From assembly GCA_902702965.1 (NCBI GenBank), contig CACRXP010000069.1:1593245-1657244 (forward strand): a stretch of DNA of 64,000 bases, written 5' to 3'. The number at the start of each line of letters is the position of its first letter. Position 1 is the first letter of the stretch. Below the pieces are notes generated by a model. It was not told where the DNA came from. It saw only the letters and a program-made list of their open reading frames with translations, and did no database searches. A program made the translations under genes and the position numbers. This document shows, piece by piece, positions 1-12,473 of the stretch. This DNA is from Spirometra erinaceieuropaei (lineage: Eukaryota; Platyhelminthes; Cestoda; Diphyllobothriidea; Diphyllobothriidae).

Positions 1-351
1 ATTATACACCTTCTACGGGTAAAAACTATCAAGCCAATGTGGTTTCCTATCAAAGGAATAAAAGAAAGCATAGGTTGCGCATTTTCTTTATAAAATATAT
101 TTAAATTTACAAGACCATCGAAAATCAATAGGCAAAATGTATGCTATTTAATTAGTCATTTTTTACAAAGTGCGGTTCTTGTAGAAGGTCAAAAAGGGCT
201 GCATCCAAAAGCCGATATCCTGGCTAGACCGAAATGCTATAGGATTATACCGCATACTTATCAATATTACAACCCCACCTAAGTAATCCTTCCTAATCGA
301 AGACGTATTTCAGAATTTCGGCCAACATCTCATGAGATCAGTCGCGCAATG
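1..351. mobile_element. Foldback (MITE-like) element, right half, cut by window edge
   Basis: The sequence matches the right arm of the foldback element at 52,284-53,274 along its length: same order of blocks, ending in the shared terminal stretch 'cattttttacaaag...acaaccccac...taatccttcctaatcg' and a terminus close to GCAATG followed by TA. The left half lies outside the window. It is non-coding and belongs to the family described at 26,144-27,088. Confidence 0.75.
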
Positions 352-847
352 TATGCTCTACCTAATTGCTAAATAGGTGCTGTTAGCAGCACGTACGTTT
401 GAGCAAAATAATGACTCAGGGGGGACTGCTTTAAAATATCCTTCGAGGAAATTATGGGCGTTTAATATTTTACCAGCCGTTTACTTGACGGCATCTTGGC
501 ATCACTAAAAAGGGATTTAGTTTTACCGTGGTATGAGCCCGCTGTTATAATTCGAACTGATACATCTCACCGAGGTCACCGAGGTTTTTACAATAGGACC
601 AACTGAGTGATGCATCACCATCAAGCATTCCAACTGACACCTCACTGCATACATTCTTATTGTTCATTCGAATGGTCTGTTTCTTCCTGCAGCATAAATT
701 AACGGAGGAACAGGAATCTACAAGAACTGGCGAAAGACTGAAATGGGAATGTCTCAGGAGATTGCATACTTCATCTCTGTCCATCCGAAATTTAGGCAGA
801 ATACCAGAGCAAGCAATGGCACATGCCCTCTAAACTCCATCCCTTAC
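352..847. other. Downstream side of gene 1, possible terminal exon
   Basis: On the minus strand, two acceptors follow the donor at 847/846. One is a TTTCAG acceptor near 742 that would give a 12-codon last exon. The other is a TGCAG acceptor near 690 that would add about nine codons (EETDHSNEQ) and a stop. Both are in the phase 0 needed by the preceding exon. I cannot choose between them. No other gene is visible here. Confidence 0.3.
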
Positions 848-1255
848 CTTGCTCGTGAGCGTAAATCGCCTTGGCGTATACCCGTAGTAGAGTGGGGTTG
901 CCGCGACCTCCAGGGAATTGGCAATGAACGGCATGGCGTCTTGTCCATTGGCCTCCGGCGGACGTCCAAAGGATCTAAAGTAATTTCTGCTTGGAACATA
1001 CAGCCTTGTTTCAGCCAGAATCACCCCGTTGTCTTGCAACAGACGTACTCTGCGATATTCCCAATTCCAATACCTCGAGTCGACCTGAAAATCCGGTCCG
1101 TCAACGAGGAGGACAAAGCTGCGTGACAACACCCTCGCAGGATAATAGTTCATTGAGGTATAGCCCCCATTCAGCTTTAGATTCTTCGTCTTGGGTATGT
1201 GGAATAAAATGATGCTTGCATTGTGATCGGGAGGTGGCCAATAAGTGAAGTTCAG
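848..1255 (-). CDS. Gene 1, penultimate visible exon: unrecognised extracellular protein
   Basis: This is the longest clean exon of gene 1: 408 nt, 136 codons, no stop. It has a pyrimidine-rich acceptor (CCCTTTTTCCACAG) upstream of 1255 and a strong donor (AAG/GTAAGGG) at 848/847. It begins and ends in phase 0 and joins the phase-0 end of the exon at 6,244. The peptide starts LNFTYWPPPDHNAS and has two N-glycosylation sequons (NFT, NAS). It is rich in aromatic residues and beta-like alternation (for example RYWNWEYRRVRLLQDNG), suggesting a folded extracellular domain. I do not recognise the family. It is the best probe for identifying the gene. Confidence 0.7.
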
Positions 1256-3710
1256 CTGTGGAAAAAGGGGATCGCAGGAGTTAATTTACTGAAGATAGCA
1301 GCAGCTACACGATACCATGATGCACAACTAACTCAAATTTTCACAAAAACCTTTTGTTGTTGACTACAGCCAATTTTCAAAATTTAATTGAATAACGATA
1401 GGGTGTAGGACCCACAGGCAGCTGGCAACTCCAAAGATATACGTAATGTCAAGAGGATGGATGTATTTCAGTTCCATCCAATACCGAAATGCCACAGGGA
1501 TCGCCCGCCGAATTCCCGGAGTTTGCGGATAGAAGCTGGCAACGCTCATGGAAGAGTTTTGATGAGACTGAGACGCTGCGTGTTCAAACGAGAAAAGTCG
1601 GGAGTAGTTAATCGCATCTGGTGCCTTAGCCGAGAATTGCCAACCGGATATGATAGGTAAGGGGGTTCATTTATTGAACACTCCAAGGCTCGTCAACCGT
1701 GACCCGAAGGGCTTAATATTTCATCTCCTGTTGTCTTTAAAATGGATTCTACTATGTCACGTCTGAAGCCATGACTTGGTGGATGCAAATAGACAACAAA
1801 ATATGACTCGGCATCGATACGTAGCACTGTTTGTGCATACCAAATAATCACATATTATCTAATATTGCTTTTCTGCTGGTAAACCGTTAAAGTTAGTCCT
1901 TTATGGACCAAGGCTTAATGCGGTTGCATAGCTCCTAAAACCCATTTCACGCTCTGGATCTTCCCTGTGTGGCACTTGTTCAATTACGTTTATCATGGCT
2001 GTCTCAGAGACCATAGGGTCAAATTTACTATGGCACGGTCTTTTGTACCTTGGTGAATTGGACGAATGCTTCTGTATCTCACCTCCCGACAACGGTTGGA
2101 TGTAAGGCCCCAAGCAGATAGCGAATCCAAAATATACCTTTTAATTCACTGTGACTGTAAACATCGCTTATTGTTCACTGTTCCCATTAATTGAAATTTT
2201 CTTTCCTCCCTGACTGGATGTAAACTTCCAGCGGTGTTTTTCTCAAAATCCGTTATTTTCTAAAAATTTTTTTGTTTATCTTTTAACTATCGCGCTCACT
2301 TTCATTGCCAAACTACAGCGAACGATAAGGGTTTTGGCTGAAATTGATCTATTTCCTGTGTCTTTTTGCTCTCCGTCTTCCGTGTGTTACCCAACCAGTA
2401 GACCCCCCACGACCACTTAACGTATGGCACGGTCCACAGGATAGCTCAAGCTAGTTGGGGGTCCTATACCCTATCGTTGCCTTAAATCATCCTGTTATTT
2501 CGGTTCTAAGAATTCTTATTTTCCATGTAGAATGAAAAAGCAAATTAAATAGGAGGAATTACAGAGTCAAAAGGTGGTATTATGGTGGAACCTTTGCTGT
2601 GTCAGTGTACGAAGGCAAGCTGCGAACTAGTAGGATATAACAACTTGCACGAAAAGCTCCAAAATGCGAAACCTTTCCTCATATAGCTACATAATGTTAA
2701 AACTGCCCATGCCTACGAAACCGTAAGCAGATGCTGGCATATCAAAAACGATTTCCTGTTACAAATTTCGCGCGCCAGCATGCATGAGCAATGAGCATTG
2801 TTAGTACGCATCGTCTTTTTGTCAGTGTTCTTAGACCTGAGTCACAAATTTCTGATTTATGTTCAATCCAAAAAGAGGGGAGGCATAGGCATGAGGCTGA
2901 GGAGACCTTTTCCGTACAATTTGCTGCCTTTTTCTCTGCCCGATATTGCTTTAAAAGTCTTGATCTACAGGAAATAAGACGGTCCCCTTTGGGCCATAGC
3001 TTGTGCACCACAGTCAGTGAGGATCAGCAATGTGGATGAGGGAGAGACAGTTGTGATAAGCACGTGATTTACAAAAACGGTTAGAAAACCATCAAATCAG
3101 TTACCCCTCCCTCTACTTTCCCAGCCACTGATGCTCTACAAGTATTGTGCACTGAATGAAATCCCACAAAGGCCCTGGTTAGGACTGTCACACGTGCGTC
3201 GACCGCACAACCCGAACTAGGTAGACTTATACAACTTGTATTCCCCACAAGTGAGGCTGGACATGAAGGCCGTATTAAAAAGAAGCCTTCAGAGTCTAAC
3301 CGTCAGTCTGAAGAACCAACTTACGCGTCTATTGCTACCATGTCAAACCGCGTTTTACAACTCGCCAGGCTTACCAGAATGAGGGAAGTACGTACCGGGA
3401 AGGCGTCGGGCATCTTTTTCCTTTCCAAATGTTTGCCAGTGGTAGGTCAAGTAAAATTGACTTGACATGGGGTCTAACGGAGTAGCTAGTGGGTGTTAAA
3501 GCTCATGTCTACGCGTGCTGCGTAGAAACTGACCCCTTTCGTAAGATAGGGCAGGTCTAACTATGGTATCTGGTGGATTCTAAATGGATTACTTAGGAAA
3601 TCCTGATTGGGCAGGCAGCTTACTGCATCATATCTTGTGGATTCCAAAAGTTGCAGTAGGCTGGGTGGGTAACTTGACCCAAATATGATTAAGCTCACGC
3701 CTTCCGGTGG

Positions 3711-3793
3711 GGCCGCGTAGCTTAGGCTGTTGCAGCGTTGGCTGTACTAAGGCCTCGTCTTCCTTCTGTGGGTTCGAATCCCGTCGATGCGCC
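3711..3793 (+). repeat. tRNA-like sequence (SINE head or tRNA pseudogene)
   Basis: The stretch has an A-box-like TAGCTTAGGCTG at about 3,718 and a perfect B box, GGGTTCGAATCCC, at 3,770-3,782, spaced as in a tRNA promoter. The acceptor ends pair poorly, so a functional tRNA is unlikely. A tRNA-derived SINE or a decayed tRNA fits better. It differs from the SINE family B copies elsewhere in the window. Confidence 0.55.
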
Positions 3794-5414
3794 GATTTTT
3801 TCATCAGTTGGGTCAAAGTGAGTCATCCAACATCTGCCAAACCACCTACATCCGAAAGAAGCAAGTTCCCATAGGGGAGGCTGTAAGAAGGTGTCATTGC
3901 GGACTGCCTTTACGTCTGGCGGTTGAAGACCATTCAAGCCGCGACTTCCAGCCGGCTTAGAACTTAGTCCACTTCGTTCTGACTTTGTCTACCAGTGCTA
4001 AATTCGAAGTGTGGTGAGCGCAGTGGCGTGAAACCTCCATCAGGGATGTGCCACACACCACTTTTGCTTACTTTCTAACGTAACAGACTTTGTCGACGGA
4101 TATACGACAGTACAATAATCACGAGCGATGATGTCCACAGTGTGCCCGCTGACGAGGTGTGAGCCGGACGGCACTTCGCGCAAACCTTCGCAGCGTTTGC
4201 CGCACTATCACTTCCCTCACACACAAGGCCCTGTCAGGACGACTTGGCACGGAGCCAAGCGAAATAAGCGAGAAAAACAAATGGACTGTCTACGCGTGCC
4301 ACGCACAACCTGGACCGGGCATGATGGACCAGGCTTCCAAAGAGACTGAGGGTGCGGCCCGGAATCCATCTGGGTGAGAGTTACACAGAGGCCGCATTCC
4401 GGAGGAGCGAGTGGTCATGACTCTTCTTCCCAAAATGACCCACACACTCAGTCTGTTGGCGGTCTTCCATTTAACGACTTGGAGCACGTCGTAAGTGATT
4501 TAAGTACGCTAGATTTCGTCGTAGTTAGAAATGCGCTGATGGGCCGTGGGATGCATTCCCCAGAATGGACTCCCGTTCCATTAATCTCCTCCCACGCAGC
4601 GGTCGGCTGTTTGAGCCTGTTAGCCGACAGGTGTTGGGATTGGACGCAGTGACTGGCTTGGCGTGAATCTTCGACCCAGACGTACCCACACGCATCACTC
4701 TCGATGTGTAACATTTTAGTCGTAGGCTCACGAGGACTTCGTGTGGCCCAATGTGGAGGCAGTTAAATACACGAACAAGTATACGCATGCATAAAAATAT
4801 GTGAGTAAGCAAATAGTCAAAGGGTGCACACAGTAAAGGCACAAACCAACCTAGGATCGAAATGAAATCGCCTTAAACGTGTCAATGATCTCGATTACTT
4901 AATTCTAGCCAAGTGAGGATTTTCCTAAATTATTCCCCTTGGCATGGAGTTTTCTGTCTGCACCTATACGAAGTGTAATTATGCGTGTTTTTAATCTGAG
5001 CTTTCCTGCTCTTTTATTTAAGCAGCAGGAAACATCTAAGTCCTTGTCGTAGCACTAACCGAGTAAAAAAACGGTGGTATTGGGAAAGAAAAATTTGGAC
5101 ATGTATAAACGGTCTTTTCCCTAGTGGGGTAAGTCATTCAAGTTTTTAACTGGGTCAGTTTTTAATTTGTTTTGGAAGCTGAGACATTTTGTGTTTTGTA
5201 TCGATAGCACTCTTCTGCAACTTGAACTCAAACACGCGTTTCGCATCACTTCCGTTCAGCTGGGATGCATCTTCCATATGAGCATTAGTAACAAGGAAAA
5301 CTCCAGGTAGAAAGGTCATTTTGAGCAAGATGCGAGATGCAAAACAGATTCGGTTTGTTTTTTTCTGACAAAGCTTGTCGATTATTGATTGGTCTTCACC
5401 AAACGACTACCTGC

Positions 5415-5665
5415 TGGGGTGTTTTAGTGCGCCGGAGTGCGGCTTTGCGCCGAGCCAACCACTTGCGCCCCCTCCCGCCTCCGGTCTTCTTGACTTGGTC
5501 ACGACACCGGCCCCAAATGGAGGGGGGGAGGACAGAGTGCGATAGATGCTGAGTAAGCCTACCATCAGTATGTAGCAGTACGTGCGCAATTCACCATCCC
5601 TGCTCTCGTCCTACTGTGGAGCAAATAGTGCAGTTGACAGTCGAAATGGCGCCTGCTGGGACGAC
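5415..5665 (+). repeat. Dispersed repeat family A, copy 1
   Basis: It contains the family A core: GGAGGGGG...AGAGTGCGATAGATGC, then an imperfect CTAATTCACGCGCAATTCACC-like block and a TGCTGTGGAGCA...GTGGACATCG-like block. It is preceded by the GC-rich part 'gcgccccctcccgcctccggtcttcttgac'. The same order occurs at 15.4, 28.2, 41.1, 49 (minus), 51.4 and 55.9 kb. It lies in a gene 1 intron. Confidence 0.75.
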
Positions 5666-6243
5666 TGACTGGAGTTTAAGGCGAAATGGAACGCCTGGAA
5701 CTCTACCTTCAATCAGGATATACCGATTAGAGTTGCCTTCGTAAATCTTGGTATTTATAGTCTCAAGTTTACGCCAACTTGACCCCCGCTCGGTGATCCT
5801 GGCTCTGTTAAATGGCCATCGAAACGCGCTGGCCTATCCTGGCATGGATTTTTGTAGGCTGATGACGAAAAAATGAATAGGATTGGTCATTTCAATGTCC
5901 CTTGTCCAGGTTGGAAACGCCTTCCGGTTTAACGCAGCTTTGTGGTACATTTACCGTTTCAGAAACATTGGTTTAGGCTGCGACAACTGGCGGGACAAGT
6001 TAGCGTTCCTAACTGCGTCAACTTATTGAGAAAGCGTCTACCCAGTTTTATGCACACACACACCTCCAGCTCCTAGATTCAAGGTGAATTCGAAAGTTTA
6101 AACGCGAGTCTAAGGACCTTAAACTGGAGGTACAGAACACATCGAAAGGCATCGAAAGGCTGACCGTACCTACCGATTGACCATTTCCGTCTAACTGTCA
6201 CGAGGCAAATTACTTGTCGGCAAGCTTGTAATGGCAAACATAC

Positions 6244-6426
6244 CCTCCAATATGCACCGATGGGATAGAGGTCAAGTTTGAGGAGATCGATGTCAGAATT
6301 TCGCAAAGAGATGGTCATGTTCGTGACGAGAAGGGTAGGTAAATTGTCGTAGTAAAACCCTGTGTCGTCAAATCTCAAGTGAAAGATGATTGTGAATCCA
6401 TTGTAGACGTCCAAAACACGCCGACG
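6244..6426 (-). CDS. Gene 1 exon: unrecognised extracellular protein
   Basis: The exon is 183 nt, 61 codons, open and phase 0 at both ends. A long pyrimidine tract (TTTCTTCCCTTTGCCTAGCCTTTTTCAAG) precedes the acceptor, and the donor is GAGG/GTATGTT. The peptide includes NGFTIIFHLRFDDTGFYYD and a sequon (NMT) inside strongly beta-like sequence. The phases match the exon at 7,561 upstream and the exon at 1,255 downstream. The family is unknown to me. Confidence 0.65.
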
Positions 6427-7560
6427 CTTGAAAAAGGCTAGGCAAAGGGAAGAAAGGCACGGAAGCTTATTCAGGTTTGGGATTATGATGTGTGACTACC
6501 TCCATCATTATCGCTGAGGTCACAGTCGATGTAGTCATGTAGGAGTGGAACGAAAAAAGAATAAAATTAAGAAAGCGGACGAAAAAGCAGAACCATGGGG
6601 AACAAAAAGACACAGAATTTAATCCAAAGTCTCAGAAGTAGTTAAAAGAAAAAGCAATCTTCTGATTACATGAGAAAAAGCACAGTTTATGAAAGTCAAC
6701 AAGGTTAGCATTCATCAGAATTTGTTCGCACTGGTCACTTCATCGGGATTTCTGAAAGCCACTCATTTATTCAACCCCATCCGGGTAATGCCAACGACCA
6801 AAAAGATAGTTAAAGCCAATTAGGCGGTATCAGTGGAGTAGCTTGAGATAGTGCCCGCCTTCATTAAATTTCCTCGCCTACATCTTTATAAATGAAATGC
6901 CCAACTTCATGAACTTCAGTACGTCTCTCTACTGCGGCTGCCACAGAAACTGAGGGGCTCTGGCCGGTTTTCGACCACTCACAGCAATCCGAACTGACTA
7001 ATCAACTTCTTAACTGGCACTGACACTCCCTCGTCCAAGACCATCTGGCGCCTGCTCCTGCGGCAATCAGACAACTGCTCCGGCATCACCGGTTCGGTTG
7101 CTGTTTTGCTCTAATCTACTGTTCATTCTTTTTGCACAGAATACAGTACTCTCCTTCTCTCTCTCTCTCTCTGCCCCCCTCTGACTTCCCTACTTCCCAC
7201 TTGAGGTATACCCTGAAGATCGCAATGGTTTGGTTCTGTGAATAGGTTCGACTGCTGCGACAAGTCCAGGGGATCCACTGTCTGCTCGTCTTGACGGTTG
7301 CATGATTAATAACCACTTATTACTCGGATTTTCGAAAATTTGGTTGACAGTAGCCTCAACTACCCACCTCATGTATTCGTGCGGGTCAGTCCATAGCTGA
7401 GTTTTAGCTTCTTAGCTTAAGTCACTTTGTGCTAATTGTAGGCCAGATTACTTCAACTCTGGAGGTAAGGAAGATCATTTTACCTGTAGGACAATTATAG
7501 CATGTAAAGCCGTGGTACGTCACGGACTTAATCCCTCTACACAAAGTGGAGGTTACCTAC
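6427..7560. other. Gene 1 intron
   Basis: No gene or recognised repeat was seen, apart from a short CT run near 7,151-7,172 (CTCCTTCTCTCTCTCTCTCT). Confidence 0.5.
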
Positions 7561-7702
7561 CTCTGGTTGATATAGTGTCGCCTCGGAACTCCGCACAAGC
7601 CGATGGCTGATAGTAGGCCTGGTGTGGAAGTGCACGCGATCTGAGGCGCGAGGAAGGAGGATGACGAAAGTTACATTATCAGCGAGAATGAACTCTGAAG
7701 TC
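7561..7702 (-). CDS. Gene 1 exon: unrecognised extracellular protein
   Basis: The exon is 142 nt. Its acceptor is CTTAAGCCTTTTAACAG and its donor CCAGAG/GTAGGT is near perfect. It takes one base to complete a codon from the exon at 10,190 (CG+G, Arg) and ends in phase 0, which is exactly what the exon at 6,426 needs. The peptide (TSEFILADNVTFVILLPRAS...) has a sequon, NVT. The product is not recognised. Confidence 0.65.
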
Positions 7703-8448
7703 CTGTTAAAAGGCTTAAGCTCCAAAAAATTGAGCTAATGAAAGGAGTCCCCACACGTTGTCCTTATTGGCACATACAGAAAGCTGTTTTGTTTTAGTGT
7801 GGCAGCGTGTCTTTAGTCTAGCAACCGTCTCGATAGCCAACATTAACAGTTTGATTATATCATGATACTACTAGCAATATTTAAGTAACACCGGTTTGTG
7901 CAACTTATAATTTTTTTGGGCCACAGCGCACACTGCTCGCATTCACCAAGATGCTTGCAGACTACAAATCTCATTACTTTTCCTGTAGCTTAGGCGTGCT
8001 CTAAATGTCTACTGTATTTATTACCAAACCGAGTTCATATACCTCCAAGTACTGGTAATGCATGAAATCCTGTGTTTATCTGTATAGTTTTTCGATATTC
8101 CCCTTTGCATCTTTCCCATATACTTCATCTACACGTAACAAATAGGGATTACAAATACATGCACAAACTATCCATCAAATAAACTAAACTGACGTGAGTA
8201 CGGTGCACAATTACTTATGAAGTAGTATGTGCTGGTCACATTGACTACTGGCCTCTTCACAATTTTCATCATATTTCTTACACCAACGTCCAACCCCGTC
8301 TGATTATTTCTATTGTTCGTAAAGCTGCACATTTTTCAAAAGTATGCCCTTTAGGTGTGGAACTGTTCGGTGCTAGAAAGCTACCTGTGATAGTATGAAT
8401 CCAGAAATAGCATGCACCTAGAAGGATACGATGTCAGCTGCCAACATA
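7703..8448. other. Gene 1 intron, AT-rich
   Basis: Nothing recognisable was found. Only short chance ORFs are present. Confidence 0.5.
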
Positions 8449-9447
8449 CAGTAAGTGGGCTAACTGATGAAAGCTCGACAGAAATTCTAAAAAGCGTTTT
8501 CGTTTGGAAAGGGCTAATAAAGCAGGGTTGTAAAACCAATCTTAATATATATCTATATAATATCTATAATAATTCAGTTACTCCGGGACGCCGGCTTTCG
8601 AATTAACTTCTTTTGGCTGCATCTAAAAATCATTCTCCGTAAAAAATAACTAGTTAAGTAGCATGCATTTTTTTTCATGGATTTGCGATGCCCTAAAAGA
8701 TTCAATTTTATTTCGTAAAAGTAATGGACAAAATATTCATTCTCTCACTTATTCAGTAGAAAATTAGGTCTTTTTTCAATTTTACACTCGAAGGAAGGTA
8801 TAGTTCGGTTTTGTAAAACTTTTCCAATTCCCGAATAATTTTGAACCCTACCTGCGGTTACACTTGCATTCAGGGTCCCCAAACTACAAGCCGTATAATT
8901 TCCACGTATGGAAAGCCATATATTTCTCTACAGTAATAAAAGGGGACCAAACAGGGTTCATAAAATTAAGTAGTGGATTTGAGCCGCATTTTTAACTTTA
9001 CAAGCAACCAGGATAAATGCAGATACATGATGTTTTATGAAGGGTCATTTCACGGTATTAAAAAATCGCACAATGATAAACTTTATGAAAACCGAATTAT
9101 ACCCTTCCTTCAAGTGTAAAATTGAGAAAAGGATGTGCTTTTTAACTGAATGAACAAAAGAATGAAAATTTTTATGCATGTATTTCACGAAATATAATTT
9201 GATTTCCAAGGGCATCGAAAATCAGTGAAAAAATGCATGCCACGTTCGTAGTCATTTTTGACGAAGTATGGTTTTTGTATGTAGCCGAAAAGAAGTTTGT
9301 TCATAAGCTGGCGTCCTGGGGTAACTGATTTATTATAGAATTATGCTGCAAGATGATTGGTTTTACAACCCTACTTAATTAATCTTTTCGAAATGGAGAC
9401 GCATTTCGGAATTTCTTTTGACATTTCATGAGTTATTCCACCTAATA
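8449..9447. mobile_element. Foldback (MITE-like) element, full length, 999 bp
   Basis: The left end CAGTAAGTGGGCTAACT and the right end (…AGTTATTCCACCTAATA) are inverted. Each half is a diverged reverse complement of the other: 'gacatttcatgag' on the right against 'ctgatgaaag' on the left, and 'ctacttaattaatcttttcg' against 'gaaagggctaataaagcagg'. TA occurs just outside both ends (8,447-8,448 and 9,448-9,449), as for Tc1/mariner-type insertions. It has no coding capacity and lies inside a gene 1 intron. Confidence 0.8.
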
Positions 9448-10189
9448 TAATATGCACGTTTACTTGAAAACACGCAATATCCTAAAATACTTCCATGAAG
9501 ACGATTTCTGTACTTTATGCGAGCATAGAGTCTGTTGCTAAGGTGAGCTTAACGAATAAACAGACATTAGATTTTATAAATAAACGTGCGTCATCTCATG
9601 TTTCATTACAAAAAAATACGATTTTGCTTCAAGTACAGTGTTCAAGAAGACACAATTCGATCGTGTTTTTGCAAAAAACACACTCAAGTGGAAGCCAGTG
9701 TAATACTGTGTATAAATAACCCTGCGGTTCTGTCTGATGCTATATAGCCGTACAGCCTCATTTAAGGGAGGGAAGAAGGACACAGTAGTAAACTTTGAGG
9801 GACTTCTCCTACTTCTCCTTCCCAAATGGTATGTGTAGTTTCTTCAAAAAAATTCAGCTCATCGCGGTTGAGGTTGATGAAAAGTGCTATGATAAAATCC
9901 CTCTCATCCCAATAGGTATAGTCGACGTTCTTATAGTTACAAAAAGTCAGTCGGTTTCACGTTGTGCCCTAAACATTTCTGCCTCAGGGCGTATGTGCTT
10001 CCTGGTATCCAAGCCGTCAGATAGGAACTCGTAAATATGTGCTTCCCAGGGATAGTTGAAGGCCACCTTTGGCCGTCTTAAGGTTTTAAAGGTTATTCCC
10101 CTGTATACTACAAAAAACATAGACGATGTGGTAAATAATGTTGTTTGCTATTGCTGGTAGGCGGAAAAAAGTTTAAGAAGTTGTTATAC
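9448..10189. other. Gene 1 intron
   Basis: No feature is supported here. ORFs on both strands at 9.5-10.0 kb overlap each other and show no splice or codon signal. Confidence 0.45.
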
Positions 10190-10332
10190 CGGAAGTAGAC
10201 AGTGTCCAACTGATTGACGACAGCCCGAAAGGGTGAGTCGAATACCCAGTCCGAGGGGTCTGGACCAGACTGCTTTCTCTGTTCGGACGGTACCAGAAGG
10301 TCGAAGAGTGGCTTTAGCACATCGCAGTTCAC
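10190..10332 (-). CDS. Gene 1 exon: unrecognised protein
   Basis: The exon is 143 nt with acceptor TCCCCTCTTACAG and donor CCG/GTATAA. It begins in phase 0 (GTG AAC TGC GAT...) and ends with two bases, CG, completed by the G of the exon at 7,702. The peptide begins VNCDVLKPLFDLLVPSEQ and ends near NQLDTVYF. A second frame is also open, but only this one joins onward. The link upstream to the exon at 15,893 needs at least one exon I did not find. The 90-N gap at 12.4 kb may hide it. Confidence 0.6.
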
Positions 10333-12383
10333 CTGTAAGAGGGGACAAAGGAAAAATAATTAGATCGCACGGCCGGTCTTGAGTCAACAAGACGCCTAAT
10401 CAGTCCTGTTAATTTACTCCGCAAAATTGTACTCGATTTGGACACAAATAAAGTAATGAGAATTAAAAAACGAAAAGGAATTGCCGCAGGCTTAATAGGA
10501 ATAAAAATCCAACCTGATTTCACAGTCCGCACTATCGAGACTTTCGATCGATAACCATTCCGCCCATATGCTGATCATAAAGGCGAAATTTGTGTCATTC
10601 TGGGAATATTTACGTGCTCATTTACATTCTTAAACTAGTTTATAGGAGCGGTTAGCTATAATACCATGCTCGTCTGGTAACCCTTAAAGCCGCACTGTTG
10701 TATCGCACAATACCATGACCTTAAGCGCTTTACTGACCCAAAAACTATTATTCTGTTTACTCGGTACATCTGACTGAAGTAATTGGGCACTCGGGGGTCG
10801 TACAGGGCTGGTTGGCCGGGTGGCCAAACCATCATCAACCGAATTCCGACAAAGGTGATGAAATTTCAGCAATTAACGACTTGCATTCCAGCCATCAAGC
10901 AATTGGTGCACTGGTGAGAAAGTTTCCCCGATCAAGGGAAGAATCGGTAATTTTTATAGGTATGCGGTAGCACAGCGGTCTCATTCTATATATCTGCAGC
11001 TTCCTGGCCACGAATCACCCGTATCTGTCACTGCCTCTAATAATGGATTCGAGCGTGAATCTGAAACGTCAGGTGAATAAAGTTATTATTCCAGCGATCG
11101 CATCTACTTCTTCCCAAAGAGCTTCATCTTCATAACTATTTTGCGAATACATATCATGTCCTCGTTGGAACCTCTTCCGAAATAGAGCGGTGTACTTTAA
11201 CCGTGACCGGTAATCTGTCGCTTTTAATTCACAAACACGCGCAAATATGTTCTCAGGCGTTGTAACAGGTGCGAGTAGAATTTCCTGACTCGACCTAAAT
11301 GAGCTGCTGAGCGTATTCAAAATCTTTAGCCAGACTCTTAAATAATCATTCATAGAACCTGTTGCTGGGATTTTCGAATCGAGCGATGCATTACTGATTT
11401 CATGGAGGGATTCCAAATATGGAAGTATCACAGGCATGTGTTCCGTATTAGAATAGTGTGGCAGTGAAGTTCAATATCAAATTCAATTGCTTTGATATAC
11501 GACATTTTCCGTAAGAATTTTTAAGACAAGGCGTTTTTAAAGCCTAAGAATAGAATTGAAAAAGGCGACGGTTGGGTGAATGACCCAGCTTCGCTGTCCG
11601 TAGACTGCTGATCGTTTCCTATGTGATTTCATCTTGGCATCCACTTGCAGACCATTTCAGACATTACTCTGTCAACAATAATAATTTCCCATGGCCTCGA
11701 AGCATTACCTAAACTCCATTATTTTCTGATAGTTCGCTTTTCGTTTATTCTTTTTAATGACAGGCTCATTTTAGTTGCCATGGAAAAGCGTGCAAATAAA
11801 CTTTCGGCTGAAATCCAAATAATTTTTCTGTTTTCTTGCACTTCGTCTAGTTACTGTTCGGAGTTCTGTCCGTCCGTAAAACCCCCATTACCGCCATTCT
11901 CGTATGACACTAGCTAAGATCTACCGACAGTTAATTGGGGTCATTCACTCTATGGTTGCCGAGAGAAACCGGAAGTGCTGCTTGCAGGATTAAGTACACA
12001 GACAGTAGACCTAGCAAGGGATTATACTGTCTCGGGCAAAAATTGTCATTAAAGACACAGACATGACGCTTGGTAAGTTTCCCAAATCCCGAGCCCGAAT
12101 AGTACTGTTTAATAAAAAAAACGCAATCCCCGTCAAGGTGAAAATGCATAACAGCTACAAATCTAAACAGTCATTTATAAAAACCTATCGTAAGGTCACA
12201 ATTTTCACAGTTTAACGCAAGTCTAAATGCGCGCTTCCATGATTAGAGTGTTGTCAATTAAAAGACATGCAGTGAGGGCAAACTGTACGAAGGTGGCCCA
12301 ATGTTGCTCAAACTATATGCTGTTTAATATCTAAATATGGTCAAAAAGATAGTCGTAAGCCTAACCCCAGAAGAGTGGCTCAG
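10333..12383. other. Gene 1 intron with an unexplained minus ORF
   Basis: A minus ORF at 11,069-11,437 (122 codons, ending ...DAIAGIITLFT and a stop) reads like protein. No acceptor lies between the in-frame upstream stop and its ATG, and it shows no phase link to gene 1. It could be an unrelated coding remnant or chance. Nothing else is recognised. Confidence 0.35.
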
Positions 12384-12473
12384 NNNNNNNNNNNNNNNNN
12401 NNNNNNNNNNNNNNNNNNNNNNNNNNNNNNNNNNNNNNNNNNNNNNNNNNNNNNNNNNNNNNNNNNNNNNNNN
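12384..12473. other. Assembly gap, 90 N
   Basis: A run of 90 undetermined bases. True length and content are unknown. An ORF crossing it on the plus strand is an artefact. Confidence 0.99.

Larger units (their letters stand above)
1256..6243. other. Gene 1 intron, mostly unannotated
   Basis: Apart from a tRNA-like SINE near 3.7 kb and a family A repeat near 5.4-5.7 kb, I see no gene. A minus ORF at 1,364-1,549 looked exon-like but has no donor or phase that fits the neighbouring exons. The 2.1-3.1 kb and 4.1-4.8 kb stretches hold only short chance ORFs. Confidence 0.5.

Noticed and set aside
1364..1549. Minus ORF that looked like an additional gene 1 exon
   Set aside because: Its only donor leaves phase 2, which gives an immediate stop in the next exon; the neighbours already join in phase without it.
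3711..3793. Functional tRNA gene
   Set aside because: A and B boxes are present but the acceptor stem does not pair well and no clean anticodon arm could be drawn; described as tRNA-like instead.
11069..11437. 122-codon minus ORF
   Set aside because: Protein-like but without an acceptor, phase partner or recognised domain. Not called a gene.
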